Assembly (NCBI GenBank): GCA_036477795.1
Contig: JAZGDL010000546.1
Location: 1-8,337 of the forward strand
Direction of reading: 5' to 3'
Length of the DNA stretch: 8,337 bases
DNA from: JAZGDL01 sp036477795
Lineage (GTDB): Bacteria > Planctomycetota > Phycisphaerae > UBA1845
The notes under the pieces are model-generated. The model had not been told where the DNA came from and did not search any database. It was given only the letters and a program-made list of their open reading frames with translations. Made by a program: the position numbers and the translations under genes. Shown in pieces: positions 1 through 5,127 of this stretch; position 1 is the first letter of the stretch; the number at the start of each line of letters is the position of its first letter.

Positions 1-398
1 CGTTCCGCCGAGTTGTAAACCGCCCGCTTCTCGACCGCGGTGATGCCCGAGGGGATGGCGATGACCACGCGCGGCTTCACGAACCTGCGCCGGCCGCCGT
101 GCACTTTGCGGATGAAGTAACCGAGCATGGCCTCGGTGATGTCGAAATCGGCGATGACCCCGTCCTGGAGCGGGCGGATAGCCTCGATGGAGCCGGGCGT
201 CTTGCCCAGCATCTCCTTGGCAACCAGCCCCACCGCGTTGCCGTTGTCCAGCACCTGGTTGGTGCCCTTGCGGACCGCGACCACGGAAGGCTCGTTCAGC
301 ACAATGCCCTCACCCTTGACGCACACCAGGGTGTTGCAGGTCCCCAGGTCGATTCCCATGTCGACGCTGAATGCGCCAAGTAGCGAGTCGAAGATCAA
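1..398 (-). CDS. mreB: Rod-shape-determining protein MreB, N-terminal part (cut by window edge)
   Basis: Actin-like ATPase that polymerises under the inner membrane and organises lateral cell-wall synthesis. About 132 N-terminal residues are visible; the 3' part lies beyond base 1. The reading begins L/M-IFDSLLGAFSVDMGIDLGTCNT, the family's start plus the phosphate-1 loop (DLGT-NT), followed by GIVLNEPSVVA and, near residue 75, the segment IRPLQDGVIADFDITEAML, all MreB hallmarks. I chose the TTG start at 398 because an AAGGA Shine-Dalgarno sits at 408-412 with 9-nt spacing and because it gives the usual family N-terminus; an in-frame ATG at 359 would remove the conserved first residues. It lies 59 bp downstream of a small membrane-protein gene and is probably its operon partner. 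Cys replaces the common Ala in DLGTANT. MreB identity is secure; the complete length is unknown. Confidence 0.95.
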   Translation of the reverse strand, partial: MIFDSLLGAFSVDMGIDLGTCNTLVCVKGEGIVLNEPSVVAVRKGTNQVLDNGNAVGLVAKEMLGKTPGSIEAIRPLQDGVIADFDITEAMLGYFIRKVHGGRRRFVKPRVVIAIPSGITAVEKRAVYNSAE

Positions 399-457
399 TG
401 TGCCGTGTCCTTATTTCCTCTCCGCGAAAAACAGAATCCGCCGATCGCTGGAGTGCT

Positions 458-610
458 TCATGTTCCGCCCAATGGCAACCAGTGGCCGAAGAGCTGTTGA
501 CTGCGAATCGACATCACAACGGTGGCCAGCAACATGAACGCGGTCGCGATAGCCATGAGGACCGTGTAAATGTCGCTTTCAGGTTCTGAAGGTGGTCCGG
601 GTTCGCTCAT
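458..610 (-). CDS. Small single-pass membrane protein (50 aa), unknown function
   Basis: Fifty residues: a short acidic, proline-rich N-terminus (MSEPGPPSEPESD), one hydrophobic segment at about residues 14-34 (IYTVLMAIATAFMLLATVVM), then a basic/polar tail ending in GHWLPLGGT. By the positive-inside rule (one Arg just after the segment, acidic residues before it) the C-terminus would be cytoplasmic, but the signal is weak. The frame stays open upstream to 802, but that extension overlaps the coiled-coil gene in another frame and is rich in Arg and Pro, so ATG 610 is the sensible start. The Shine-Dalgarno is weak (a GGAAG about 15 nt upstream). It sits 64 bp after the coiled-coil gene and 59 bp before mreB, all on the same strand, so co-transcription with a cell-shape cluster is likely. 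I recognise no named family. It resembles small planctomycete membrane proteins I recall but cannot verify. Confidence 0.62.
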   Translation of the reverse strand: MSEPGPPSEPESDIYTVLMAIATAFMLLATVVMSIRSQQLFGHWLPLGGT

Positions 611-674
611 ATTGGCATCCGTGGGCTTCCGGTAGCATACCAGATCAGGGCCCGGAGTTAAACCGCACTCGCGA

Positions 675-1571
675 CTAGGGCGGGGCCGCGAAGTGGTATT
701 CGTCCTCGGCGCGGTCGCCTTTGCGGGGCGACGCCCCCGGGGCTGAGCGGATAAAACGACCGGACGACAGGTTGGGCTCCACGTCGGTAATCTGCACGTC
801 ACCGATGTACTGCGTACCGCGGAATACCACGAAAACCTGCCCCTTTTCGACCCGATCGGCTGAACCCACGCTGAGCGTCACCAGGTCACCGTCCACAAAC
901 AGGACATGCCCGGAGATTTTCGGCACCGCCGCCACACGCGGGGCCCCGATGGTCCCCATGCCCCCGTCGCCCATGATGGCTGAGTCGAGGACCGTTCCAG
1001 GGGCACCCGCTCGCCGGGCCAGCACCCGTCCCTCCTCCCGCAGAATATGAATCTGCTGCTCCTGCTGCCGTACCTTCTGGTTGAGCACGGTGATCTGCGT
1101 AGTAAGCTCGTTGACCCGACCGTTGAGATCGATGTTGCGTCGCTCCAGCTCGATGTTGCGGGTTTCGAACTGCCGGCGCTGCTCTTCCACCGCTTCGCGA
1201 GCCTTTTGAGCCACACCCAGCTCATTGGTCAACCGCTGGGCCAGTGCGTCGGACCGGCCTTTTTCGGCGGCGATTTGGGCGATCTCGCCGCGCTGGGCGG
1301 CCACTTGCTGCGTGGCCTGCTGCAACTCGCGTTCCAGGCGGTTGATCCGGTCCAGGCTGTTCTTGATGGAGTCACGTGCGGAGGCCAGTTCCGCGGCGTG
1401 GGCGGCCATCAGGCTCCGCTGCTCCGTGCCGGCAATCTGGGCGACGCTGCGGTAGTCCTCCGCCAACGCCTTCCAATTCTCCGTCCGGGCGGTGAAGGAG
1501 ACCGCGGTCATGGAGAAAGCGATGCACAACACCGCAAGCAATACGGTAAGCACCTTCGTGACAGCGCTCAA
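675..1571 (-). CDS. Membrane-anchored coiled-coil protein with C-terminal beta-type domain
   Basis: About 298 residues. A hydrophobic N-terminal segment at residues 6-26 (VLTVLLAVLCIAFSMTAVSF) is a signal anchor. A long Gln/Glu/Arg-rich heptad region follows at about 40-186 (for example LDRINRLERELQQATQQVAA), then a Gly-rich linker, then a compact domain at about 218-275 with alternating hydrophobics (GHVLFVDGDLVTLSVGS and KGQVFVVFRGTQYIGDVQI). This resembles the small beta domains at the C-terminus of many planctomycete coiled-coil proteins. The body should be periplasmic. Anchor, coiled coil and beta domain is also MreC's layout, and mreB is two genes downstream, so a scaffold role in wall synthesis is a reasonable inference, though sequence similarity to MreC is not evident. 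Start: TTG at 1571 has GGAG at 7-nt spacing; the alternative TTG at 1577 lies only 1 nt from the same GGAG. A promoter-like pair lies upstream. Confidence 0.8.
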   Translation of the reverse strand: MSAVTKVLTVLLAVLCIAFSMTAVSFTARTENWKALAEDYRSVAQIAGTEQRSLMAAHAAELASARDSIKNSLDRINRLERELQQATQQVAAQRGEIAQIAAEKGRSDALAQRLTNELGVAQKAREAVEEQRRQFETRNIELERRNIDLNGRVNELTTQITVLNQKVRQQEQQIHILREEGRVLARRAGAPGTVLDSAIMGDGGMGTIGAPRVAAVPKISGHVLFVDGDLVTLSVGSADRVEKGQVFVVFRGTQYIGDVQITDVEPNLSSGRFIRSAPGASPRKGDRAEDEYHFAAPP

Positions 1572-1631
1572 GAGCAATCTCCGTTCGGGGCAATTAACTC
1601 AGGCAAACGGCAAGGCAGACTACAAGAGCGT

Positions 1632-1660
1632 CATATATCGCAGGAAGCGGTTTGTTTCAA
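1632..1660 (-). promoter_or_regulatory. Putative sigma-70-type promoter for the coiled-coil/mreB run
   Basis: On the minus strand, TTGAAA (1655-1660, 5 of 6 matches to the -35 consensus) and TATATG (1632-1637, 4 of 6 to the -10) are separated by exactly 17 bp. Transcription would begin near 1625, giving a leader of roughly 55 nt before the TTG start at 1571. It is the only well-spaced pair I noticed in this spacer. Planctomycete promoters are poorly described, so this is a consensus-based guess. Confidence 0.4.
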
Positions 1661-1780
1661 GTCCTTAAATCCCGGCGGTCAGCCAGAATCGGCGGCGGGG
1701 CATCGGCAACGCCGCTGGATTCTTCGCCGGCCGCATGCCCTGTGATATCTGACGCGGCACCGGCAGGCGCGCCGGCGACA

Positions 1781-1962
1781 CAGCCCTGAAGGGGCGTCAG
1801 TGAACAGCCAGGGGCGTTAGCCCCTGGAGAGAATGGGCGAATAAATGCGAGCCCCCGACAGGGGGCGAAAGACTGTCGCCCTTACAGGGCTGATTGCGTT
1901 GCGACGAACCAAGACCAGGGGCTGACGCCCCTGGCTACCGGCTTTCGCCCCTAACGGGGCTG
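1781..1962. repeat. Array of six GC-rich hairpins (two motif types)
   Basis: Six short stem-loops follow one another. Type 1 is CCAGGGGC-N4-GCCCCTGG at 1808-1827 (loop GTTA) and 1915-1934 (loop TGAC). Type 2 is a GCCC/GGGC stem, commonly flanked by CAG and by GAAAG, at about 1783-1795, 1851-1866 (GCCCCC-GACA-GGGGGC), 1878-1890 and 1947-1960. The left unit (about 1781-1830) and the right unit (about 1911-1962) are inverted copies: each contains one type-2 and one type-1 hairpin in mirrored order. Stems are preserved while loops vary. This looks like a REP-like dispersed intergenic element. It may act as an RNA structure or terminator between the flanking genes, but no activity can be shown from sequence. 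Confidence 0.75.
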
Positions 1963-1988
1963 AGGACTGCTCCCCGGAACGCTAGCAG

Positions 1989-2124
1989 TACAGCGCAAAG
2001 TCGCCGACAAGTGCTGGTGCGAGAATCCTTTCTCGCACCCACCCATTGCGGGAATCCCTTCCCGTGGGCCGCCAGGAAGGGGGACCGAGAAAGGATTCTC
2101 GGTCCAGCGTGACCTTGCGCTGTA
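1989..2124. repeat. Composite inverted element with three GAGAATCC-type hairpins
   Basis: The outer arms 1989-2002 and 2111-2124 are inverted repeats with one mismatch in 14 (TACAGCGCAA core); a CTAG at 1982-1985 and 2128-2131 extends the symmetry after a 3-bp mismatched gap. Inside are three hairpins: 2016-2039 (10-bp stem, loop TCCT), 2049-2064 (6-bp stem, loop TCCC) and 2082-2105 (10-bp stem, loop AGGA). The first and third share the core GAGAATCCTTTCTC, counted on opposite strands, and differ by paired changes that keep the stem (GGTGC/GCACC against GGACC/GGTCC). The right arm lacks about 8 bp present in the left (2003-2012 against 2109-2110). A second copy of the left half lies at 4296-4347. 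Confidence 0.8.
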
Positions 2125-2199
2125 AGTCTAGACACGTACGAGTTTGTCCGTGCCCCCCCGCGAATTCAAGCGTGATGGTGCTAGATCGTCCGGGAGCGA

Positions 2200-3912
2200 T
2201 CATCGTCGGTCTGAACTCGACCCGCGGATGAGTGTGATCCTTCGATTCGCTTTAGGCCCGGGAAAAGTCTCCACCAGGCCGTCGGGCCACCTGACCGTGA
2301 TCCGGTCGATCCGGCGGACATCACCGAGGCCGAAGTGGGCTACGGCGTCGCCGCTGGACAGGTAGCTGTAAGTCCGGGTGACGTCGCGACGGTACGACCG
2401 GCTGCCCGCCGTAACGGTCACCCGGGCGCCGATGGCGTCCCGCGACAATCTCGCATCGACCACACGCACCATCAGCCAACGGCCTCGCTTGGGGGCGACG
2501 TTTCGGTACACCCGCCCGCGCCCGCCGCCGTTAGTGACAATCACGTCAAGATCACCGTCGTTGTCCAGGTCCGCCGTGACCAGGCCGCGACTCACCTCGA
2601 CGACGCTGCAAAGCGCCCCGGCCCTTGGACTGGTATCGGTGAATCGGCCGGCACCGTCGTTTTCAAACAAGAGGTTCGGCTCGGCATAGAAGTTCCAATA
2701 CAAGCCCAACGCCGTTCCCGGCAGCGGTTCGTCGCGAAACACGCGACCGTTGACGGTAATGATATCGAGGTCGCCGTCATGATCGAAGTCAAACAGGGCC
2801 GTGCCGAAACCGGTGAGCGGGACGCTCGACTTGGCCAGCCCCGCCACGGCGGTGCGATCCTCGAACCGGCCCGCGCCGTCGTTTACGTAAAGCGTGTTGG
2901 ACTCCTTCCACAGGTGCGTCATAAAAAGATCGAGATAACCGTCTCCGTTCACGTCGCCTCCGGCGACTCCCATGCCGGCCTCGGTCCTGCCGGCCTCGTT
3001 GACGGCCACGCCGCGCTGCGCAGCCTGGTCGATAAAGGTCCCGTCGCCCCGGTTGATCCACAGCAGATTGGCTTCACCGTCGTTGGCCACGAAAATGTCT
3101 TGCAGGTTGTCGTCGTTCAGGTCCGCGCACCAGACTCCCAATCCCTTGCCGGCGATCCGTCCGATCTGAGATGCTTCACTGACGTCGGTGAACGTGCCGT
3201 CTCCGTTGTTGCGATAGAGCACGTCGGGAGTCCCGTCAAACTCCTGCGGGCCACAGTAGTCCGGCTCGCCCGCAGCGTCTTGGCATTTTCTCGACGGGTC
3301 GTAAGCCAGATAGTTGGAAACGTAGAGGTCAAGATATCCGTCGCGGTCATAGTCCAGAAAGCACGCGGAAGACCCCCAGGCGTCGTTGGCCACCCCTGCT
3401 GAGGCGCTTACGTTTGCGAACGTTCCGTCTGCATTGTTCAGATACAGGGAGTTGGGCCCGTAATTAGTGACGTAGACGTCGAGGTCACCGTCATTGTCGA
3501 TGTCACCGACCGCGCACCCCATGCCGTAGCCTCTGTCGCCCAGCCCTGAAGCCTCGGTTACGTCACGATACGTTCCGTTCGCCCCGCGCTGGTAAAGACG
3601 ATTTCGCACGGGCGGGCCGGTTGCGGCGCTGTCCGAGTGGAACGCGCCGTTCACCAGGTAAATATCGAGGTCGCCGTCGTTGTCGTAATCGAGCACCGCC
3701 ACGCCGGAACCCATGATCTCGGGATAGAAAAAGCTGTACGCTCTGCCGGTCTGGTGGACAAAATCGATGCCCACTTGATCGGTGACTTCGGTGAACAGCG
3801 GGCGTCGGTCGTCGAGAATGGCGCGGTCGCGGGCCTTATCGGCATCTTGGCGACATCCCACCGACGCCATGGCGAGAAGCAGAGCACCCTTGATAGCTCG
3901 CCCGTAACGCAT
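2200..3912 (-). CDS. CRTAC-type FG-GAP/VCBS repeat lipoprotein with ASPIC/UnbV domain
   Basis: Predicted 570-residue exported protein. The N-terminus MRYGRAIKGALLLAMASVGC is a short lipoprotein-like signal with Cys at residue 20, although Ser rather than Leu precedes the V-G-C. Seven Asp-rich Ca-binding motifs of FG-GAP/VCBS beta-propeller blades follow at about 75-83, 137-145, 187-195, 264-272, 320-328, 375-383 and 448-456 (for example DYDNDGDLD). The family segment YCGPQEFDGTPDVLYRNNGDG is near residue 220-240. An ASPIC/UnbV domain occupies about 478-558 (RDAIGARVTV, then SYLSSGDAVAHFGLG, then VRWPDG). Such proteins are abundant in planctomycetes; their ligands are mostly unknown, with adhesion or glycan binding at the cell surface the usual guess. 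I preferred ATG 3912 over GTG 3963, because the longer version places 17 polar residues before the signal and lacks a Shine-Dalgarno. The gene is divergent from the small plus-strand gene (71 bp between starts). Confidence 0.93.
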   Translation of the reverse strand: MRYGRAIKGALLLAMASVGCRQDADKARDRAILDDRRPLFTEVTDQVGIDFVHQTGRAYSFFYPEIMGSGVAVLDYDNDGDLDIYLVNGAFHSDSAATGPPVRNRLYQRGANGTYRDVTEASGLGDRGYGMGCAVGDIDNDGDLDVYVTNYGPNSLYLNNADGTFANVSASAGVANDAWGSSACFLDYDRDGYLDLYVSNYLAYDPSRKCQDAAGEPDYCGPQEFDGTPDVLYRNNGDGTFTDVSEASQIGRIAGKGLGVWCADLNDDNLQDIFVANDGEANLLWINRGDGTFIDQAAQRGVAVNEAGRTEAGMGVAGGDVNGDGYLDLFMTHLWKESNTLYVNDGAGRFEDRTAVAGLAKSSVPLTGFGTALFDFDHDGDLDIITVNGRVFRDEPLPGTALGLYWNFYAEPNLLFENDGAGRFTDTSPRAGALCSVVEVSRGLVTADLDNDGDLDVIVTNGGGRGRVYRNVAPKRGRWLMVRVVDARLSRDAIGARVTVTAGSRSYRRDVTRTYSYLSSGDAVAHFGLGDVRRIDRITVRWPDGLVETFPGPKANRRITLIRGSSSDRR

Positions 3913-3969
3913 ATCATGCCCGCCGGCGGCGGGAATGGTCTCTTGTGGGACCCGGACCGTCACAAACGT

Positions 3970-3975
3970 AAGGAA
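3970..3975 (+). promoter_or_regulatory. Ribosome binding site deciding the start of the 66-aa gene
   Basis: AAGGAA lies 8 nt before the ATG at 3984. It is a near-ideal Shine-Dalgarno and the main support for this small plus-strand frame being translated. Confidence 0.65.
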
Positions 3976-3983
3976 CCGAACTC

Positions 3984-4184
3984 ATGAATTCAGCACGTTC
4001 AGTATACGCCCGGCGGCGGGCGAAATGGATAGCACTTGCAGCGGCTCTGCCTCTCATGCAATTCGGTGGTTGCGTGACGGTGCTCGATGAGATCGTAGCC
4101 GACGCGTTGAGCATCGCCCTGGTCGATGGTTTCGCAGCCGTCGCCGCCACCGGCCTGCAATTCCTATCGGAAGTTCTCTTGTAG
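3984..4184 (+). CDS. Small secreted or lipoprotein-like protein (66 aa), unknown function
   Basis: The only likely plus-strand gene. It starts with a basic stretch (RRRAK at about residues 10-14), continues with a hydrophobic segment WIALAAALPLMQF and then GGC at about 28-30, so it reads as a signal peptide with a possible lipidated Cys30. The lipobox is imperfect (Phe-Gly-Gly-Cys). The mature part of about 36 residues is hydrophobic and acidic (VLDEIVADALSIALVDGFAAV), suggesting an amphipathic or membrane-associated helix. A good AAGGAA ribosome site precedes it. Small proteins of this layout (signal, GC, hydrophobic tail) occur in planctomycetes as far as I recall, but I cannot name a family. 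It is divergent from the FG-GAP gene and convergent with the BMC operon, with a hairpin about 20 bp after its stop. Confidence 0.65.
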   Translation: MNSARSVYARRRAKWIALAAALPLMQFGGCVTVLDEIVADALSIALVDGFAAVAATGLQFLSEVLL

Positions 4185-4204
4185 TTATGACGAGCGCCGG
4201 GTGC

Positions 4205-4228
4205 CACGGGCTCCCTTGCCCGCCCGTG
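4205..4228. terminator. Hairpin just after the 66-aa gene
   Basis: CACGGGC (4205-4211) pairs with GCCCGTG (4222-4228) across a 10-nt loop, starting 20 bp past the stop codon of the small gene. There is no T-run, so intrinsic termination is uncertain. It may instead belong to the same class of intergenic repeats as its neighbours. Confidence 0.4.
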
Positions 4229-4238
4229 CAGCGGCGAG

Positions 4239-4292
4239 TGTGGGACCTGCTTTCCAGCCGGTCAAATGACAGGCTGGAAAGCCTGTCCCACA
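4239..4292. repeat. Long imperfect hairpin between convergent genes
   Basis: The 21-nt arms 4239-4259 and 4272-4292 (TGTGGGAC at the left end, GTCCCACA at the right) pair with two mismatches around a 12-nt loop. It sits between the plus-strand small gene and the minus-strand BMC operon, where a bidirectional terminator would be expected. Lacking a clear T-tract, it could equally be a dispersed repeat. Confidence 0.6.
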
Positions 4293-4295
4293 TAT

Positions 4296-4347
4296 GGGTG
4301 CGAGAAAAGATTCTCGCTCCAGCACTTTTCGGCGAGTTTGCGCTGTA
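4296..4347. repeat. Second copy of the 52-bp GAGAA-hairpin repeat
   Basis: This 52-bp stretch matches the reverse complement of 1989-2040 at 48 of 52 positions without gaps. It contains a hairpin at 4297-4320 (GCGAGAA, loop AAGA, TTCTCGC, plus two outer G-C pairs past one T-T mismatch) followed by the AGCACTT...GCGCTGTA tail. In this copy the tail is not followed by the mirrored arm, so it is a half-element. Confidence 0.85.
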
Positions 4348-4350
4348 CCC

Positions 4351-4390
4351 CTTCGTGCCTTCGTGCCTCTGTGCCTCTGTGCCTCTGTGC
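4351..4390. repeat. Five tandem 8-bp units
   Basis: Units are CTTCGTGC twice, then CTCTGTGC three times, followed by a partial unit CTTTC. On the coding strand of the BMC operon it begins only 7 bp after the last stop codon, so it lies in the operon's 3' untranslated region. Unit number is likely to vary by slippage. Confidence 0.85.
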
Positions 4391-4397
4391 CTTTCTT

Positions 4398-4667
4398 CTA
4401 CGCGGTTTGAACTTCATCGACGATGCCGATGATCACCGAGCGGATGGGGGCGGTGGGGTCGTCGATCACCTGGCGTGCGGAGTTCCCCTCGTCAATCACC
4501 AGCACGGTCTGGCCCACGGTGGCATCAACGGAATCGATGGCTACCAGATACCCGCCGAGGCTGTTGCCCGCTGGATCAATCCGATCCAGCAGCAACATCC
4601 GCCGATTCGCATAAGCGTCATGCTTGATGGTCGCAACGACTTCGCCACGTACCAGGCCGAGAATCAT
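4398..4667 (-). CDS. BMC pentameric vertex protein (EutN/CcmL family), third paralogue
   Basis: An 89-residue BMC-P protein that forms pentamers capping the vertices of a microcompartment shell. Family features: N-terminal MILGLVRGEVVATIKH, a central LLLDRIDPAGNSLGGYLVAIDSVDATVGQTVLVIDEGNSARQ-like core, and the C-terminal strand IIGIVDEV. I chose the ATG at 4667 because it overlaps the preceding gene's stop as ATGA (translational coupling) and gives the family's M-x-L start; a GTG at 4679 would add four residues (VAKP). It is the last gene of the BMC operon and the closest relative, within the window, of the pentamer just before it, with which it shares an identical 20-nt stretch near the 3' end. 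Confidence 0.92.
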   Translation of the reverse strand: MILGLVRGEVVATIKHDAYANRRMLLLDRIDPAGNSLGGYLVAIDSVDATVGQTVLVIDEGNSARQVIDDPTAPIRSVIIGIVDEVQTA

Positions 4668-4948
4668 TGGCTTCGCCACCCCCGGGCGCTGACCTCATCG
4701 ACGATGCCGATGATGGTATGGTCGACGGGCACAAACCACGGATCAAGGGCCATCGCCGCTTCGCGCCCGCCCTCGTACAGGATCAACTCGCCGGGGCCGG
4801 CCATCCTGGTGGAGTCAGCCGCCACCACGGGGCTCCCTTTCCGGGCGCCGCTGCGGTCCAGCGGCTGCACGAACAGGAACGGAACGCCCTCAAGCCCCTC
4901 ATAGCGGATACTCGGAACAACCGTGCCAATGACCCGACCCAGCAGCAT
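4664..4948 (-). CDS. BMC pentameric vertex protein (EutN/CcmL family), second paralogue
   Basis: A 94-residue BMC-P protein. It starts MLLGRVIGTVVPSIRYEGL, continues with FLFVQPLDRSGARKGSPVVAADS and a GPGELILYEGGREA segment (the oligomer-core glycine-rich turn), and ends TIIGIVDEV plus a short tail. All blocks of the EutN/CcmL fold are present at the usual length. A GAGG lies about 11 nt before the ATG. Its stop overlaps the next pentamer's start by 4 nt. It is separated from the upstream BMC-T gene by 179 bp containing a cruciform element, so its translation and possibly its transcript level are set apart from the upstream part of the operon. Confidence 0.93.
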   Translation of the reverse strand: MLLGRVIGTVVPSIRYEGLEGVPFLFVQPLDRSGARKGSPVVAADSTRMAGPGELILYEGGREAAMALDPWFVPVDHTIIGIVDEVSARGWRSQ

Positions 4949-4991
4949 CGCCCGCCACCACCTCTACCGCACCATCACGCTCTGATTTGTG

Positions 4992-5093
4992 GGGTGGCCC
5001 ACGTCTTTAGACGTGGGGGAAGCGATGAGTGCATGAGAGAAATGCTGGCACCTTATCATCGTGTCCCCCACCTCCGAAGGAGGTGGGCCACCC
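4992..5093. repeat. Cruciform element of two hairpins inside the BMC operon
   Basis: Perfect 11-bp outer arms, GGGTGGCCCAC at 4992-5002 and GTGGGCCACCC at 5083-5093, enclose two hairpins: 4998-5017 (CCCACGTC, loop TTTA, GACGTGGG) and 5067-5087 (CCCACCTCC, loop GAA, GGAGGTGGG). The outer arms share bases with both hairpins, so the DNA or RNA can fold either as two local hairpins or as one long-range stem. The middle, about 5021-5062, is unstructured by eye. It occupies most of the spacer between the BMC-T gene and the last two pentamer genes. It may be a dispersed repeat, an mRNA processing site or an attenuator. Confidence 0.8.
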
Positions 5094-5127
5094 ATCCATC
5101 AGACCATCAGTAACAGAGTACTAGCCG

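Larger units (their letters stand above)
1578..2199. other. Gene-free intergenic region of about 620 bp
   Basis: I see no credible gene on either strand: short open frames here are low-complexity readings through palindromes. From left to right it holds the putative promoter (1632-1660), about 120 bp with nothing recognisable, the GC-rich hairpin array (1781-1962), the composite inverted element (1989-2124), and about 75 bp of plain sequence up to the stop codon of the FG-GAP gene. The two flanking minus-strand genes are therefore separated by a repeat island, and the downstream run probably has its own promoter. Confidence 0.75.

Noticed and set aside
458..802. A 114-codon version of the small membrane-protein gene
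   Set aside because: The extra N-terminal 64 residues overlap the coiled-coil gene out of frame, are rich in Arg/Pro/Thr and look like a frame shadow.
1047..1745. Plus-strand open frame of 232 codons opposite the coiled-coil gene
   Set aside because: Leu/Gln-rich antisense of the heptad region, running into the intergenic repeats without a ribosome site.
1781..2124. Possible CRISPR array
   Set aside because: Repeats are short palindromes of differing sequence and irregular spacing in both orientations, with no identical direct repeats or constant spacers, and no cas genes nearby.
1989..2124. Mobile element with its own gene
   Set aside because: Too short to code for a transposase and no direct flanking duplication; the CTAG on both sides is part of the inverted symmetry.
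2335..3402. Long plus-strand open frame (355 codons) opposite the FG-GAP gene
   Set aside because: It is the antisense of a repeat-rich gene: its runs of Val, Gln and His mirror the Asp-rich Ca-binding repeats, and it has no recognisable domain. The minus-strand reading has seven motifs and a known C-terminal domain.
4398..4679. GTG start at 4679 for the last pentamer
   Set aside because: The ATG at 4667 gives the family's usual first residues and the ATGA overlap with the preceding gene.
4992..5093. Insertion sequence or MITE
   Set aside because: Terminal inverted repeats are present, but there is no transposase, and no target-site duplication is apparent in the flanks (4985-4991 against 5094-5100). 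Kept as a structural repeat only.
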